DNA from: Bimuria novae-zelandiae CBS 107.79
Lineage: Eukaryota; Ascomycota; Dothideomycetes; Pleosporales; Didymosphaeriaceae
Assembly: GCA_010015655.1 (NCBI GenBank)
Contig: ML976752.1
Coordinates: 62,001 to 126,000 of the forward strand
DNA length: 64,000 nucleotides
Direction of reading: 5' to 3'
Both the position numbers and the translations under genes were made by a program. The notes below the pieces were generated by a model. It was not told the DNA's origin. It was given only the letters and a program-made list of their open reading frames with translations, and ran no database searches. Within the stretch, counting starts at the first letter, position 1; each line of letters begins with the position of its first letter. Positions 21,727 through 33,372 of this stretch are shown here, piece after piece.

Positions 21727-22395
21727 ATGTCCGGTCCACGTGCTGAATCACTCATAGAAAATTACGAGAAACGGCCCGACCCAGTCGAGCTTACCCAGAA
21801 TCCCGACCCTTCCGAAAACAGCTCATCTGGTGTCGACTACGAGCCACATCCCGAAAATTCAGCCGAACTAGAGCCAGAGCGCCAGGCAATTGTTGAATCG
21901 ATATGTAGCCTTTACTCTGGAAGTGCGAGCGAGGAGGATATGCAGGTGTATGCGGAGGAATCCGTGTATGATGACCTATGGAGCTTCCGCGATACCCGGT
22001 ACAAGATTGCCGGGCAATGGTATGGTAAGTAGGAGTAACCAACTAATTCGATTCCTTCTATCCATACAAAAAATTTGTATTAATGCAATGCAGGCATACC
22101 TAAAATCATGGCCAGCTCGCGGACAATCAAAACCGAGGTCGTGTCAAACAAAAAGGACGAAATCATCTTCAAGTTGCAGCAAGAATACACATCTAAGCCC
22201 ATGCCCATAGCGAAGAAGGTCAATTCGCTTGTTACGCTTACGTTAGATGAGCACGGAAAAGTGAAATATCACAAAGATATGTGGAACGAGAAAGACTACA
22301 GCCACGAGGGAGTGGGAAAATTTCTCAAGACGTTGAATGGCGACCATTTGACGAAGATAACGCAACCACCTGAGAGTTTGGGTCCGCAAAAGTGA
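21727..22395 (+). CDS. SnoaL/NTF2-like protein
   Basis: join(21727..22024,22094..22395), 199 aa; the 69-nt intron has a GTAAGT donor, AACTAAT branch and GCAG acceptor. The fold type is suggested by the order helix (RQAIVESICSLYSGSASEEDMQVYAEESVYDDLWS), a GQWYGIPKIM hinge and strands (SRTIKTEVVS, IFKLQQEYT, KVNSLVTLTLDEHGKVKYHKDMWNEKDY). This matches fungal SnoaL-like proteins of unknown substrate, whose late H-x-D/E-x-W motif (here YHKDMW) is typical. No signal peptide. The first 60 residues are Glu/Pro/Ser-rich and probably disordered. Function is not predictable beyond the fold. Confidence 0.78.
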
Positions 22396-22813
22396 GCGAT
22401 TTCTAAGTTTGGCTGGTTCTCTATACGGAGTTATACCGAGCATGTGCAAAGCGTTCCACTGTTCCCTTCCGCAGAGCTGTTCGCGCTCGTCGTACTCTTC
22501 ACTTCGACTCGCGTGGACGGCCGTTTTATTGCTCAACCTGTCATTGACTCGTGTCTGAAAGCTTGTTCGTCTCGCCTCTATTCGCGGTGTCTCCAATCGC
22601 TATGGCTGCAGCTGCGAGTTTCGAGAGTCGGCGTAGTCTAGACATACCACAGTTATCAGTGATATTTTGCACATCAACACAGACACGGAATGACTTACGA
22701 TAACTATAACTAGTGCCGTAGTAATGATATACAGCAGCGGCGTTTTTGCTTCCCGTTGGCCCATATTGAGTTGAACCAGCATGCTGTCCACCGATATGAT
22801 TTCCCGACACGGC

Positions 22814-23069
22814 TTAACTAACCGTAAGAGCGCCAGCTGGTCCAGGTCCAGGGTGCTTCAAATTCCACCGCTGGGTATCCATCCGGAGAGTCTGTATAAC
22901 TTCTTCGGTGAGAGGCCGCGATGCAGTGACCAAGTAGCCTTGCACTCCATCACGTTCACCTGTATAAACTTGCGCATCTGGGACCGGGATACATCTGTAT
23001 GTCGGCAAATATCACGATTTGCGCGATACCTTCTTCTGAGAGGAAGTACTGGTGATGTTGTGGAGACAT
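22814..23069 (-). pseudogene. Possible small gene with broken 5' end
   Basis: A protein-like stretch reads CIPVPDAQVYTGERDGVQGYL, then VTASRPLTEEVIQTLRMDTQRW, and ends at a GTTAGT donor-like site near 22828. Downstream on the same strand AVYHYYGTSYSYR runs into a GTAAGT, as if a second exon. The candidate start ATG 23069 (MSPQHHQYFLSEE) is in another frame, and the frame of the main stretch has a TGA (CGA-to-TGA type) at about 23012. No intron of normal size reconciles them. Either a decayed gene or a miscalled short ORF; family not identified. Confidence 0.35.
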
Positions 23070-23633
23070 TTTGACGCGGGGATGGGTCAACTGCCGCCTA
23101 AAATTGTGGTGTTCGTGATTTATTGACGGCTTCTGATTGACCTCGATGAATGAATCTTGTCCCTTTGAATGACAAGGTTGATACGGTTGACTTCAACATC
23201 TTCGCTATATTAAAGGTGACGGTAGTGTTGCACTCTAAATGAGGGAGAATATGAGCCGATGTTCATGTTGGTAGAGAAGCGCGCGTTGATGCCTAGAGCC
23301 CTGGGGAGATGAAAGAACTCCGTGGGAAGCACCAGATCGCCTCAGGAAAGTCCCTCCCAGAACGACCACTAAAAAAACCTATCCTACACCCCGCCTCGCA
23401 CTCGCGAGCGCTTTGTCTCCAAAGACCTCGGCCGACTGGTGAAATCGTATCTTGCCGCGCAAGGCGGCCCGCCAAGCCATACCTGTATATAAAAGCGGCG
23501 ATGATCACGTGCATGCTAACGACGGACGCTAGCGGGGGTTTCCTGTAACTCGGAAGGAGCTCCCCAGAGCAACGAGCTTTAGTTCCGACAACACCGCAAA
23601 ATCGCAACACAGTCCACTCCCACAACACTCACA
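23070..23633. promoter_or_regulatory. Upstream region of the snRNP gene, TATA-like box
   Basis: No gene supported. TATATAAAA at about 23486 lies roughly 145 bp upstream of the ATG at 23634 and could be the core promoter; the transcription start is not visible. Confidence 0.35.
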
Positions 23634-24542
23634 ATGGGTGACAAAATGGAGGGCGTAGTCTCCGGCGGCGGTGCCATCGATCCCAAGTACGGTGTCCCAA
23701 TTGAAACGTGCGTTTCCCCAATCCTAGCCGTCGCGTTCCTGCTAACACTTTGTCGCAGCATCTACGTAAGTTGCAGCTACCTCAGCACGCAAGCGCTGCC
23801 CCACCTCGCGCCTGCTAACGTTGCAAGATAAACAACCTCTGCGAGCGCCAGAACGTCGAGCACTTGAAGACAGCCGTGCGCCGCATCTTCCAACACTACG
23901 GCGAGGTCATCGACGTTATAGCCAAGAGCAGTCTTCGACGCAAGGGCCAGGCCTTTGTCGTCTTCGACAGCGAGAAGTCCGGCTTGGGCGCCGTCGACAA
24001 AGCCATCGACCAGATGAACGGCTTCGAGGTGTTCGGCAAGCCCATGCGGGTGGAGCGCGCGAGGACACCCAGCGACGCGACCGTCAAGAGGTTGGCGCCT
24101 GAGAAGTTCGAGGAGCACAAGCGCAAGCGGCTCATGCTGAAGGGTATCTACCTATGTTCCCGGCCATTGCCTGTTTGTTGTGCTAACTGGCACAGAACGG
24201 AAGCAGGCGGAGGAAGATGCGAAGGCGCAGGCCAACCCCGCCGCGGCGGCAGAGAAACCACGCGCGAAGCCCGGTGCCGCTGCCATGATTCCGGACGAGT
24301 TCGTGCGACCGAACAAGACGCTCTTCGTGCAGAGCATCCCGTACGAGATCGAGGAGAGCGACCTCACGGCCATCTTCGAGCGCTTCGAAGGCTTCAAGGA
24401 AGTCCGCTACGTCAAGCTGAGGGCTGTCGCGTTCGTCGAGTTCGAGAACGAGCAGTACTCTATCACGGCCAAGGAGCAGACCGCAGATGTTCGCGTCGGC
24501 AAGGACCAGAAGCAGTTGAAGATCAGTTACCAACGCGCGTAG
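23634..24542 (+). CDS. U1A/U2B''-type snRNP protein with two RRMs
   Basis: Spliceosomal RNA-binding protein of the U1A/U2B'' (SNF, yeast Msl1) family. Exons join(23634..23707,23759..23765,23828..24143,24196..24542), 247 aa. Exon 2 is a 7-nt microexon (CATCTAC) that supplies the end of Thr25 plus Ile-Tyr of RNP2 IYINNL, so the call is constrained by the protein. RRM1 covers about 24-105 with RNP1 KGQAFVVF, the form specific to this family. An Ala/Lys-rich linker (133-160) leads to RRM2 (about 168-245: LFVQSIPYEIEESDL, AVAFVEFENE). Introns are 51, 62 and 52 nt with GCTAAC branch sites. Whether it serves U1, U2 or both cannot be told. Confidence 0.92.
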
Positions 24543-24876
24543 GTTATTACGGGTGGATTCGGCGCACGAGGATTATCACGGCTATTAATGCTTTTATGAT
24601 ACCATAACACAATCCAGGAGTTCTTCAACTTAGGACTTTATTAACAGTTACCGGTTGGGAACATCTGCTCATACGGTTTTATAGATCTACACTTGAAGAA
24701 GGCGTTGCACCCGTCTTCGTTGACGCAAGGACCGCAGAAGATTTTGCGGAGGCAGCGCGCATTGCTGCGAAGAGGCGCCCGGTTCCCCTTCCAGAAGTTC
24801 GCGCCCCGTGGGTTCAGCCTCCGGCGGTCCATGATCCAACAGTCTGGAACCAGCGGCACTAATTGACCACAAGGCC
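24543..24876. other. Convergent 3' spacer
   Basis: Gap between the 3' ends of the snRNP gene and VMA8. A Cys-containing open frame on the minus strand (24641-24859: CGPCVNEDGCNAFFKC) has no ATG until codon 10 and is probably 3'UTR; I do not call it. Confidence 0.4.
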
Positions 24877-25882
24877 CTAGAAGATGACGTCCTCGTTGTC
24901 CTGATCTCCAAGTAAGTCCTGAGTCTCCGCTTCAGCGGCAGCATTTTCCTTCTCCTCTGCCACAGCGTCCTTCTTTGATTGTTCCCGTTCCTGTTCTTGC
25001 TCAGCGGCATCCCTTTGCTTCTTGCGCGACACCTTCTTCAGCCGATAGAACTCCTCTCTATCCAGTTCGTCCAACTCGGAGTTGATGTATTTGATAGTGT
25101 TTTCGGTCCTGGGGATAATTACATGTTCACTTGGACGTGTTAGTTGATGGCATATGGTGTTGGGCGTTGGATAGGGGGTACGAACATTGCATTCACGCGT
25201 CGGTTCACGACCTTGATTACTTCGTCAAGAATGACAAAGGCCGTCTGAAGACTGGCCAATTCAACCAAAGTCTCCACTGCTCTCGCATATGTCTCTCGTG
25301 ACTTCTGCACCTGTTGACCGCCCTTGCCCAAGCCCGTGAGTGCGAAGTCGTTGGCGCTCTCGGAGGTGTAGCTCTCGAACTGGGGCAGGAGGACACCCGA
25401 GACGTTCTCCTGCTTCGTGCGCACGCGGAAGCGCGCCTGCTTCGCTGACTCTTGGACCTGGTAGCCGATGTCGCCGCCAACAGCATACGTGACTTCTGCA
25501 AGGGAGAAGGCAGCAATTTGCATCACGCGACCCATCTTGCGCTTCGCCTCATCGATGCGGCGTGTGATTTCTGCAGGTTGTTTCAGCTACAGCGAAAGAA
25601 AGAACAGGTGTACGGCGCGGTCGTACCTCGAAATCGTCTGTAGTAGTACGGTTAGCCTGGTTCAGTACAACAGGTTCAGGCAGGAATTGTATAGCATACT
25701 TGGTGAGTGCTTCACTCTTCCGCTTCAGTAGGTCATGGCCGGTCTGGGCGCCCTTGAGCTTGCTCTTCATCAACCCCAGCGACTGACGCGTGGGGAAGAC
25801 GGCCTCTCTCGCCTGATGGTGGTGTCAGTGGTGCTGCAGCAATAGCTTCATGCAGCTGCGGACCTACCCCGCTGCCCGACAT
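24877..25882 (-). CDS. VMA8: V-type proton ATPase subunit D
   Basis: Central-stalk subunit of the vacuolar proton pump. complement(join(24877..25129,25186..25570,25627..25637,25700..25812,25868..25882)), 258 aa. Exon 1 is only 15 nt (MSGSG) and exon 3 is an 11-nt microexon (ACGATTTCGAG); together the splices give SEALTKRFREITRRIDEAKRKMG, the conserved family sequence. The other hallmarks are FPTRQSLGLMKSKLKGAQTG (residues 9-28), LPQFESY, LTGLGKGGQQV, VELASLQTAFVILDE and NRRVNAIEHVIIPR across the last intron (donor GTTCGT). The C-terminal tail from about 195 is charged and coiled, ending NEDVIF. Introns are 55-62 nt with ACTAAC-type branch sites. ORF finding alone misses the start and microexon. 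Confidence 0.92.
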
Positions 25883-26251
25883 GGCGAGATGGTGGGCCGG
25901 TGGAGTGACGGGCTGACAACGGAGCCAACAACGGGTGCGGCGGCGGAATGCGAGTCTCGGGGCGTGGGTGCGGTGAAAGGTGCAGGCTTGGGGCGCGACA
26001 CAGTGTTGGTATAGGTAAACGATAATGACGGCACAGCTCAGACGCAGCTTGCACCTAGCGGGCCGGCTGTTGCCCGTGCGCCTGCGGTTGTTTTGCATGG
26101 CGCCGTCCGCTGTGATTGGCTGGCGCCCGACGAGCGGTCAGCCTGTCTCTCCCAGAACTTTGACCTTCTCCACCTTTCACGACCGTCTCGAGTACGCACG
26201 CCTCCCCCAAGCTGCCCACCAGGGCCCTCCCACGCCATCGTCGGCGAAACA
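25883..26251. promoter_or_regulatory. Bidirectional promoter between VMA8 and SYF1
   Basis: The start codons are 369 bp apart and divergent, so the region must carry both promoters. It is GC-rich with no TATA box that I would trust. Confidence 0.6.
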
Positions 26252-28827
26252 ATGCCTGGCGAGCTCCTCCGCACCGTGACGGCGAGTCTCTCGCGGCCGC
26301 CCAAACGCAAGATGGAGCGCTCCAGCGACCTCTTCCTCGTCCACGACCAGGACGTCGCCTACGAGCAGGACATCCAGCGCAATCCGGGCTCCGTCAAGCC
26401 GTGGCTGGACTACTACAGCTTCAAGAAGTCGCGCGGAAGCCTCCTGGAGCAGGCCTTCGTCCTCGAGCGCGCGTGCTCGACGCTGCCGCGCTCGTACAAG
26501 CTCTGGAAGCTCTATCTCGAACTGCGCACCAAGCATCTCGAGAAGAAGAACCCCGCCAAGTACGCTCCGCACTATGTCAAGGTCAACGCCCTGTTCGAGC
26601 GCGCTCTGGTGCTGCTCAACAAGATGCCGCGCATCTGGGAGATGTACCTCCAGTTTCTCATGCAGCAGCCGCTCGTCACCACCACCCGCCGCACCTTCGA
26701 CCGTGCGCTGCGAGCACTTCCTCTGACTCAGCACAACCGCATCTGGGCACTGTACAGGCCATTCGCGACGTCCGCATCGGGAGAAACGGCTGTCAAGATA
26801 TGGCGGCGGTACATGCAGATACACCCGGAAGACGCGGAAGACTTCATCGAGCTGCTCAAGGACATGCGCAAGTACACCGAGGCTGTCAAGAAGTATATGG
26901 AGATCCTCAACAACCCGAAGTTCAAGAGCAAGGAAGCAAAGGGCCCTTTCCAGTTTTGGACCGAGATGATCGAGCTCCTCATCGACCACGCCAAGGACAT
27001 TGAGACTGGTGACGACAGCGGCATCGATGTCGAGAAGATCATTAGAAGCGGCATCTCTAAGTTTCCCGACCAGCGCGGCGTTCTATGGGTCGGACTGGCG
27101 CGCTACTGGATGAACAAGAATGAGTACGAAAAAGCCCGCGACGTGTTTGAAGAGGGCATCACGACCGTCATGACCGTCCGCGATTTCTCCATCGTCTTCG
27201 ACACGTACGTCGAGGCCGAGGAGACTCTGATCGGTATCAAGCTGCAAGAGGCTGCGGCTCGGTCCGATAAGGGAAAAGTGGACCAAGACGCGGACGCCGA
27301 CCTAGACATCCGGATGGTTCGCTTCGAGTCGCTAATGCAGCGCCGGCCCTTCCTATTGAACGATGTGATGCTTAGACAGAACCCGCACAACGTTATTGAG
27401 TGGGAAAAGCGCGTCGCTTTGTGGGGCGACAACAGCAAAGAGGTTGTGCAGACGTACACCGACGCCATAGCCGCCATAAATCCCAAAAAGGCTGTCGGCA
27501 AATTCCATGAGCTTTGGACCGCATACGCCAAATTTTATGAAGCCGGCGGCGACCTTCAAAATGCCCGAGTCGTTATGGAGAAGGCGGTGAAGGTGCCCTT
27601 CAAGTCGGTCGCGGAGCTAGCCGAGATGTGGTGTGAGTGGGTCGAGATGGAGCTGCGCCACGAGAACTTTGACAGAGCTGTCGAGATCATCGCGAAGGCA
27701 ACCCAAGCGCCGAAGCGGTCTACTGTCGACTACTTTGATGAATCACTCACGCCGCAGCAGAGGGTGCACAAGAGCTGGAAGCTTTGGAGCGTCTACCTCG
27801 ATCTCGTGGAAAGTGTGAGCACGCTGGAGGAGACCAAGAAAGTGTATGAGCGGGTGTTCGAGCTTCGCATCGCTACGCCGCAGACTGTCGTCAACTATGC
27901 CAACCTTCTTGAGGAGAACCAGTACTATGAAGATAGCTTCAAGGTCTACGAGCGAGGATTGGATCTGTTCAGCTATCCTGTCGCTTTCGAGATATGGAAC
28001 CTGTATCTGACTAAAGCTGTCGATCGAAAGATTGGCATGGAACGGTTACGAGATCTATTCGAGCAAGCTGTGGAGGGCTGTCCCCCCAAGTTCGCAAAGG
28101 TCTTGTATCTCATGTACGGTGCACTGGAGGAAGACCGAGGTTTAGCAAGGCACGCCATGCGGATATACCAGCGCGCCACGGAAGCAGTCGCTGACGAGGA
28201 TCGTATGGAGATGTTCAACTTTTACATCACCAAGTCGGCGTCCAACTTTGGTCTTACATCGACAAGACCGATCTACGAGCGCGCCATAGCTGCATTGCCG
28301 GATCATGAAGCCAAGGAAATGTGTCTCAAGTTCGCTGAGATGGAGAGACGGCTGGGTGAAATTGACAGGGCGCGCGCTATCTACGGCCACGCGAGCCAGT
28401 TCTCCGATCCGAGAACGAGCCCTGAATTCTGGAAGAAGTGGGAATCGTTCGAAGTTCAACACGGAAACGAGGACACTTACAAGGAGATGCTTCGGATCAA
28501 GCGAAGCGTCCAAGCTCAGTACAAGTACGTATCCATCCAACTTCTCCCGTTAATCAAGTACTAACAATGCCTAGCACCGACGTCAGCTTCATTGCCTCTC
28601 AGGCTGTCGCCAAGGCCCAGCAGAACGGCAACGGCGAGCTCGCCAACGGCGGCGCTGTCGACGGCGGCGCTGTCGACGGCGAAGACGCAATGGCCGCCCT
28701 CGAGCGACAAGCGCGGGCACCCGCAGGCTTCGTCGCCGCCAGCACCGGCCCGCAAGGCGCCAACCTCAAACCAGACGAGGCCCCCGCGGCGAACCCCGAT
28801 GCTATCAATCTCGACGACGACTTATGA
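26252..28827 (+). CDS. SYF1: Pre-mRNA-splicing factor Syf1 (HAT/TPR-like repeats)
   Basis: Scaffold of the Prp19-associated NTC complex of the spliceosome (human XAB2). join(26252..28524,28575..28827), 841 aa, close to the usual 790-860. ATG 26252 follows CGAAACA. HAT repeats with the W-x-x-Y/F pattern fill residues about 30-740: WLDYYSFKK, LWKLYLELR, IWEMYLQFL, IWALYRPF, VLWVGLARYWM, LWTAYAKFYE, MWCEWVEME, LWSVYLDLVE, IWNLYLTKA and FWKKWESFE. A 50-nt intron with TACTAAC branch site sits near the 3' end and joins VQAQYN to TDVSFIASQA. The tail is Ala/Gly-rich with a tandem 15-bp duplication (GGAVDGGAVDG at about 28650) and ends INLDDDL. A later Met (about residue 21) is a possible alternative start. 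Confidence 0.93.
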
Positions 28828-29560
28828 TGATATCACGACCTCTGCGCGACACAAACTGGCTCCTTCTCTTTGTTTCTATGCATTCCACGGCGTTCTCGGC
28901 ACCACCAACTTGTGCTCTCCACACTGCTTTTTCTCCCTTGTGTAAATGTTCCGTTCGTACTGTCCGAAGAGGCTGTTTCTACTCTGCGACTAGTACGCAC
29001 ATATTTGAGATGGATACCTTACTTGCATACCCGGCGTTGACACCTAAGTGGGGTGGGTAAAATGATGATATGCTGCTGGGGTACGGATAGCGGATGAGGC
29101 CGGCTGCTTGAGGGGTTTCCTTTGTGATGGAGCGGGGGGGGACGGAAACGTGCGTGTAGCTGTGCGAGGCCGTGCCTTCGGGAATCGCTAGGGTACTTGC
29201 TGGACATGCATTTCGTTTTCCTATCTGAATGTCACATAACAAACGCACCTCACAAAAATTACAAAAAGCTATATCTCCTCAGGATGTTCCTTTCTCAATC
29301 AATGGCCTGTTTCGCGGATGTCGCAGGCGGGCGTGGGAGGCTCCTTCCATGGGTAGAATTCGCGCCCGCACGCTGCATCCGAACCACGGAAACTCATCGC
29401 CTGTGGACGACCTCAACACACGCGCAGATTACATTTCTGATAGTGCACTGTCACCAGAGACTACACACATTGTTCATGGCAAGGAGACGCCGACGCCCAG
29501 GGTCGATGCGCTTGTGGCTGAAGCGCTAGGCCAGCCCAAAACGGGACACCCAACGCTACC
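28828..29560. other. SYF1 3' flank, no gene seen
   Basis: An open frame at 29229-29627 runs straight into the transposon end at about 29590, so its last residues are element sequence; it has no domain and is not called. Confidence 0.45.
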
Positions 29561-29640
29561 ATTACTTTTCAGCGACGCCACGCCTCCCCTACTCGGCCCT
29601 ACTGGCTTAATAAATAAACAGGTTTAATTAACAAGATGTT
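29561..29640 (+). repeat. Left terminal repeat of element T (diverged)
   Basis: CGGCCCTACTGGCTTAATAA and AACAGGTTTAAT at 29589-29626 match the inverted sequence at 55135-55190, where the same order occurs in reverse complement. Upstream TTTTCAGCGA matches 60114-60123. The marked composition break (GC-normal to AT-rich) is exactly here. It is more diverged than the two copies at 55.2 and 60.1 kb. Confidence 0.6.
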
Positions 29641-29840
29641 GTAAAATGCTATTTATATAATAATTTAAATAGTAATTACATTGCTAAGTATTTATTTTAT
29701 TACTTAATAAGCCTAGCTAGCTTACTTTAGCGTTAAATCTTTAAAAGCTTTAAAATTAAAAGATAAGGAGCCTTTATTATTATTACTATTTAAATTAACT
29801 ATATACTACGTCTTAGTAATAGTAAATTAATTTTCTTATA

Positions 29841-31852
29841 ACGTGGTTCACCACCGAGCGGGCCAACTTTGCTAAATGCAGCCCACCTCTAGCTTATACC
29901 ACAATGCCATTATAATATAACGCGCAATAACCTTATACTAAAAGCGTACTATAGCTTACTATCTAAGCTATAATTAAAGATTATAATAAAAGCGAAAGAC
30001 GCGTTATTATAGCCTTTAGTATGCCTTAAATAATAGTATAACAACGACGCTAAGGAGCCCTCTCTTAACGCGATTACAAGCCCAACTCAAAGAAGCTAAC
30101 TAAGCTAGAGGAGGAGGCTCTAGTCTAACGTATACTTAAGCTTAACTAGCGAGGAATAGGTGCAACAAGGGATATAGTCTAAAATATAGCTAATAATTTA
30201 CTTGCTAAGCGCGATAGACAGCCTATTAGTAAGCACTAGGTAAATAGGCTTAAGACGCGTACGCTAGAAATTAAGCTTTAAAAAAGCTATCTATATAATT
30301 ATTAGCGAGCCCTAAACAAAGATCTACGTATTATAACGCCCTAGTTCGAGCTAGTTACTAATACTAAGGCTAAGTACGGTATCGCTGATGACGACACGTA
30401 TAACTTCGACAAGACAGGCTTTATAATAGGGGTAATACAGGGTTAGATAGTCTTTACAGGCTCTAAGAAGCGAAGTAACCTAAAGAAGATTTAACCTAGC
30501 AATTATAGGTAGGTTACTAATATTTAAGGTGTTAGCGCTAAAGGCTAGGCTCTACTACCCTTTCTTATCTTCCCTAGCAAGGTTCTAATCACGTCCTAGT
30601 TTTATAATCTACCCTAAGACTAGGTTATTAAAGTTAGTCCTAATAGCTAGACGTTAAATAAGCTGTCAGATAAAAAGCATATCAAGTTCGGAGGATCAGG
30701 GGTAGCCCGAAAAAGGCCAGGGATTAACCAAGAACACACAGAACCTGCTAAGGGAACCCCGTAGACAGGCACAACAACCCAATATACATCAATTCAACCC
30801 CCCGAATCATCAGGACATCCATTAAGACGTGACATCTAACACAAGCTTAGCCTTGCCTAGCTAAGGCACTTTAATACCTATACTAAGGCGCGTAGTTTAG
30901 GTGCACACTAGCTACTAATTATAGATAGTCACGAGAGCCACTGCTCACACGAATTCTATAAATACTATAAAGAATAGAAGATTATTATTCTCTATATGCC
31001 TCTACACTCATCACACCTCTTGTAGCTACTTAATATAGGTTGTTTTTCGCCTTTAAAGCGGGCGTATAGTAATAAGATTAGTAGTTTAGCATAGTACGGC
31101 ACTAAGCAGATTAAGAAGGAGGCCTTTCTACTAGCCTTTAAAGTAGCTTTTAAGAAAGTAATAATAAAGGCGAACATCTACGCAGGCTTTAGAGGCGCTA
31201 GATTAGTCTTACACGACCTAGAGGTGGTGTTATTAAGACTTAATATGGTTCTTCGTACGCTAACTCCACCTAACGCAAAGGACACCTTATAGGAATTAAA
31301 AATACTAAGTAACCTCCGCGAGATAGAGGCTTAGTTAACGCTAGTTCGTAAGCGTGTATAGAAGTATAAAGATTTACTAGTTTCTCCGCTTCTTAGAGCT
31401 GTTAAGCAGCTTAACAAAGGTATTACATTAATAGGGCACGAAATAGTGTTAATATAATAAGAAATAGTAAGACTTTACAAGATAGTAAAGATAGTAATAA
31501 AGGTAAAAAGTTAAAAGAGGAAGTATATTTAGGCAGCTAAGACACTTATAGTAAGAGAGGTAGTCGATTTAATAGCTAAAAAGGATAGTAGTGGGCAAAA
31601 GAAGGGTGAAGAGTCTGTAAAGAGGGTGCGTGGGCAGAGGCGCTGCGGACGTTACGGTAAAGCTGGCCACAACGCTCGCACCTGCGTAGTAGAAATTATA
31701 GATGCATCTAATAGCGATAAGTCTAAATAGTATTTCTATGTTCTGCGAATTATAGTAAATTGTAGTGGTGTTATAGGAGGCGCTTCGCAATAGACTAACT
31801 TTTAAAAAGTGGTCCGCTCGGTGGGGTTGGCCCGCTTGGTGGTGAACCACGT
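29841..31852 (+). mobile_element. Fot1/pogo-like Tc1-mariner element, RIP-degraded
   Basis: 2,012 bp with terminal inverted repeats of about 27 bp, beginning ACGTGGTTCACCACC on each strand, flanked by the dinucleotide TA (29839-29840, 31853-31854) as for Tc1/mariner. A degenerate transposase runs on the plus strand: an HTH region (TKLEEEALV, QPISKH), YNFDKTGF (about 30392), IIDSHESH (about 30920), LYMPLHSSHLL (about 30990), FSPLKRAYSN, then a zinc-knuckle tail CGRYGKAGHNARTC (about 31647). Many codons are TAG/TAA. Catalytic residues are hit by G-to-A (DETGF to DKTGF; the DVG motif reads NIG), so it is dead. It carries a 178-bp insertion at 30664-30841. Confidence 0.9.
30664..30841. mobile_element. 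178-bp TG...CA insertion in the Fot1-like transposase
   Basis: The transposase breaks after TLNKL and resumes with LSLAxLRHF. The block begins TGTCAGAT and ends ATCTAACA (8-bp near-perfect inverted ends). Flanks are TAAGC on the left and CAAGC on the right, one difference explained by C-to-T; read one base over, the duplication is a perfect AAGCT. It is visibly GC-richer than its surroundings, so it arrived after RIP or escaped it. Confidence 0.75.
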
Positions 31853-33206
31853 TACTTATACTATTTTTTTTTATTAATATTAAAAGTAGGTATGGGCGTA
31901 ACTCCTTCACATTATAAGTACTATATATTAGGATTTATACTACTATAGTTAACGTATGTAACTTAAAGTGTTAAAGTTAAGCTTTTTATAAAAAACAATT
32001 TTACTATAAAGTCGCCTATATACTTTAATTATTATATAGATTTTTATTATAAACCTTAAAAAGACTTAGCTAGTGCCAGAATAGTGCCTTTATACTTTTA
32101 ACGCGTTAGTTTATCTACTAAAGTTTTCTATATAAAGCTATTAAATATAGTTAAATAAGACTTATCACACGTAATAAGGAGACTTTTATAAGAATACCTA
32201 TTTAACTTCTTATCTATTAGGTACTATTTAGGCCTAGTTATATATAGGCCTAAGTGGGGCTAGCTAAAGATCTAGCCTCTTAGTTAATACTAACCTATAT
32301 TAGTATATATACTATTATCTAGGATCTCTATCTTATATAGTATTATCCTATACCTTTTGCTAGATTGACGTAGTGGTAAATAGTACGTTATATTACCCTA
32401 GTTACGTACGTTTAATAGTATTCTTTTTTATATATTATTGCGGAGTAAAAGGCTAACCTTCTGTGTTACGATGCCTATATATACTATCCTATGCCTTGTA
32501 ACGATAGCTATCGTTACTCGTTCCTTTTGGAAATGTATGGCGGCGTGGTATAGGGCGACGTACATCACATTCTGCTCCTGTCGGAGTAGAATGTTCTTAA
32601 TCGTCACATATATTAAAATATCTTATAAGCGTCCTTCATTAGCACGCTACTATAGTACCTTTTTATTTAATTATTTTATTAACTACCTTTATTATAGCTA
32701 TTATATAGTAATCCTTAGCGTAAGTAAGACCTCTACTAATATTAAATATATATTAATTATACCCATAACGCTTAGCGCAAGCGTCCTTAATAGTTTTATT
32801 TAATAAAAAGTTTACTTAAAATTTACTATATTATAAACTATTATAAAGTTACTTTTAAGTATTAAAATTACGCCCTCCGCTTACTCGCGCGATAGTTACG
32901 TTTTAAGTATAAATATTATTTTTTACGTACTCTAGCCTATCTCGCTAAGTAATAGACAAGGTTATAGTATTTAAAAAGGTTAAGAGAGCTTTATAAATAG
33001 TAGCATGCTTATAGCGCCTAGTAGCTAATAAAGTAGACGCCCGTACGTAGGAGAAAAGGGATCCTTAAGTACTTAAGAAACGCTATCCTCCTCCTTATTA
33101 AATAATTCTATAGTAGGCATTAAAGGTTTTTACGTTATTATCTTATCCTTTCGCGTACTCTATTACTTAGGTAGCTTTTTAAGCTCTTAAAGGCGTAATT
33201 ACCTAC
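31853..33206. other. AT-rich degraded sequence, probably element T interior
   Basis: Strongly AT-rich, no surviving product. It lies between the Fot1-like element and the outer Gypsy LTR. If 29.6-55.2 kb is one T element invaded by others, this is its left interior; I see no protein motif to prove it. Confidence 0.35.
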
Positions 33207-33211
33207 TTAAG

Positions 33212-33372
33212 TATAATAGGCTACATCCAGTTGTTGCCTCGGATCCTTAACCCTTAGTTATGCAAACCCTAAATATATAAGTTTAACGCTTAAAGCTTAA
33301 CTTTAAACTTTTTATTAAATTTATAAGTATTCTTTTAGCACCTTTAGCTCCTTAAACACCTAGCCCCTTATA
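33212..33372 (+). repeat. Left LTR of outer Gypsy element (161 bp)
   Basis: Starts TATAATAGGC (TG mutated to TA) and ends CCCCTTATA (CA to TA). Same length as and colinear with 52918-53078; the differences are mostly transitions. Confidence 0.88.

Noticed and set aside
24641..24859. Cys-containing minus-strand ORF suggesting a small secreted protein
   Set aside because: No ATG at its start, no signal peptide, lies in the 3' flank of VMA8.
29229..29627. 132-codon ORF at the island edge
   Set aside because: Its end is encoded by the transposon terminus and the rest has no recognisable domain.
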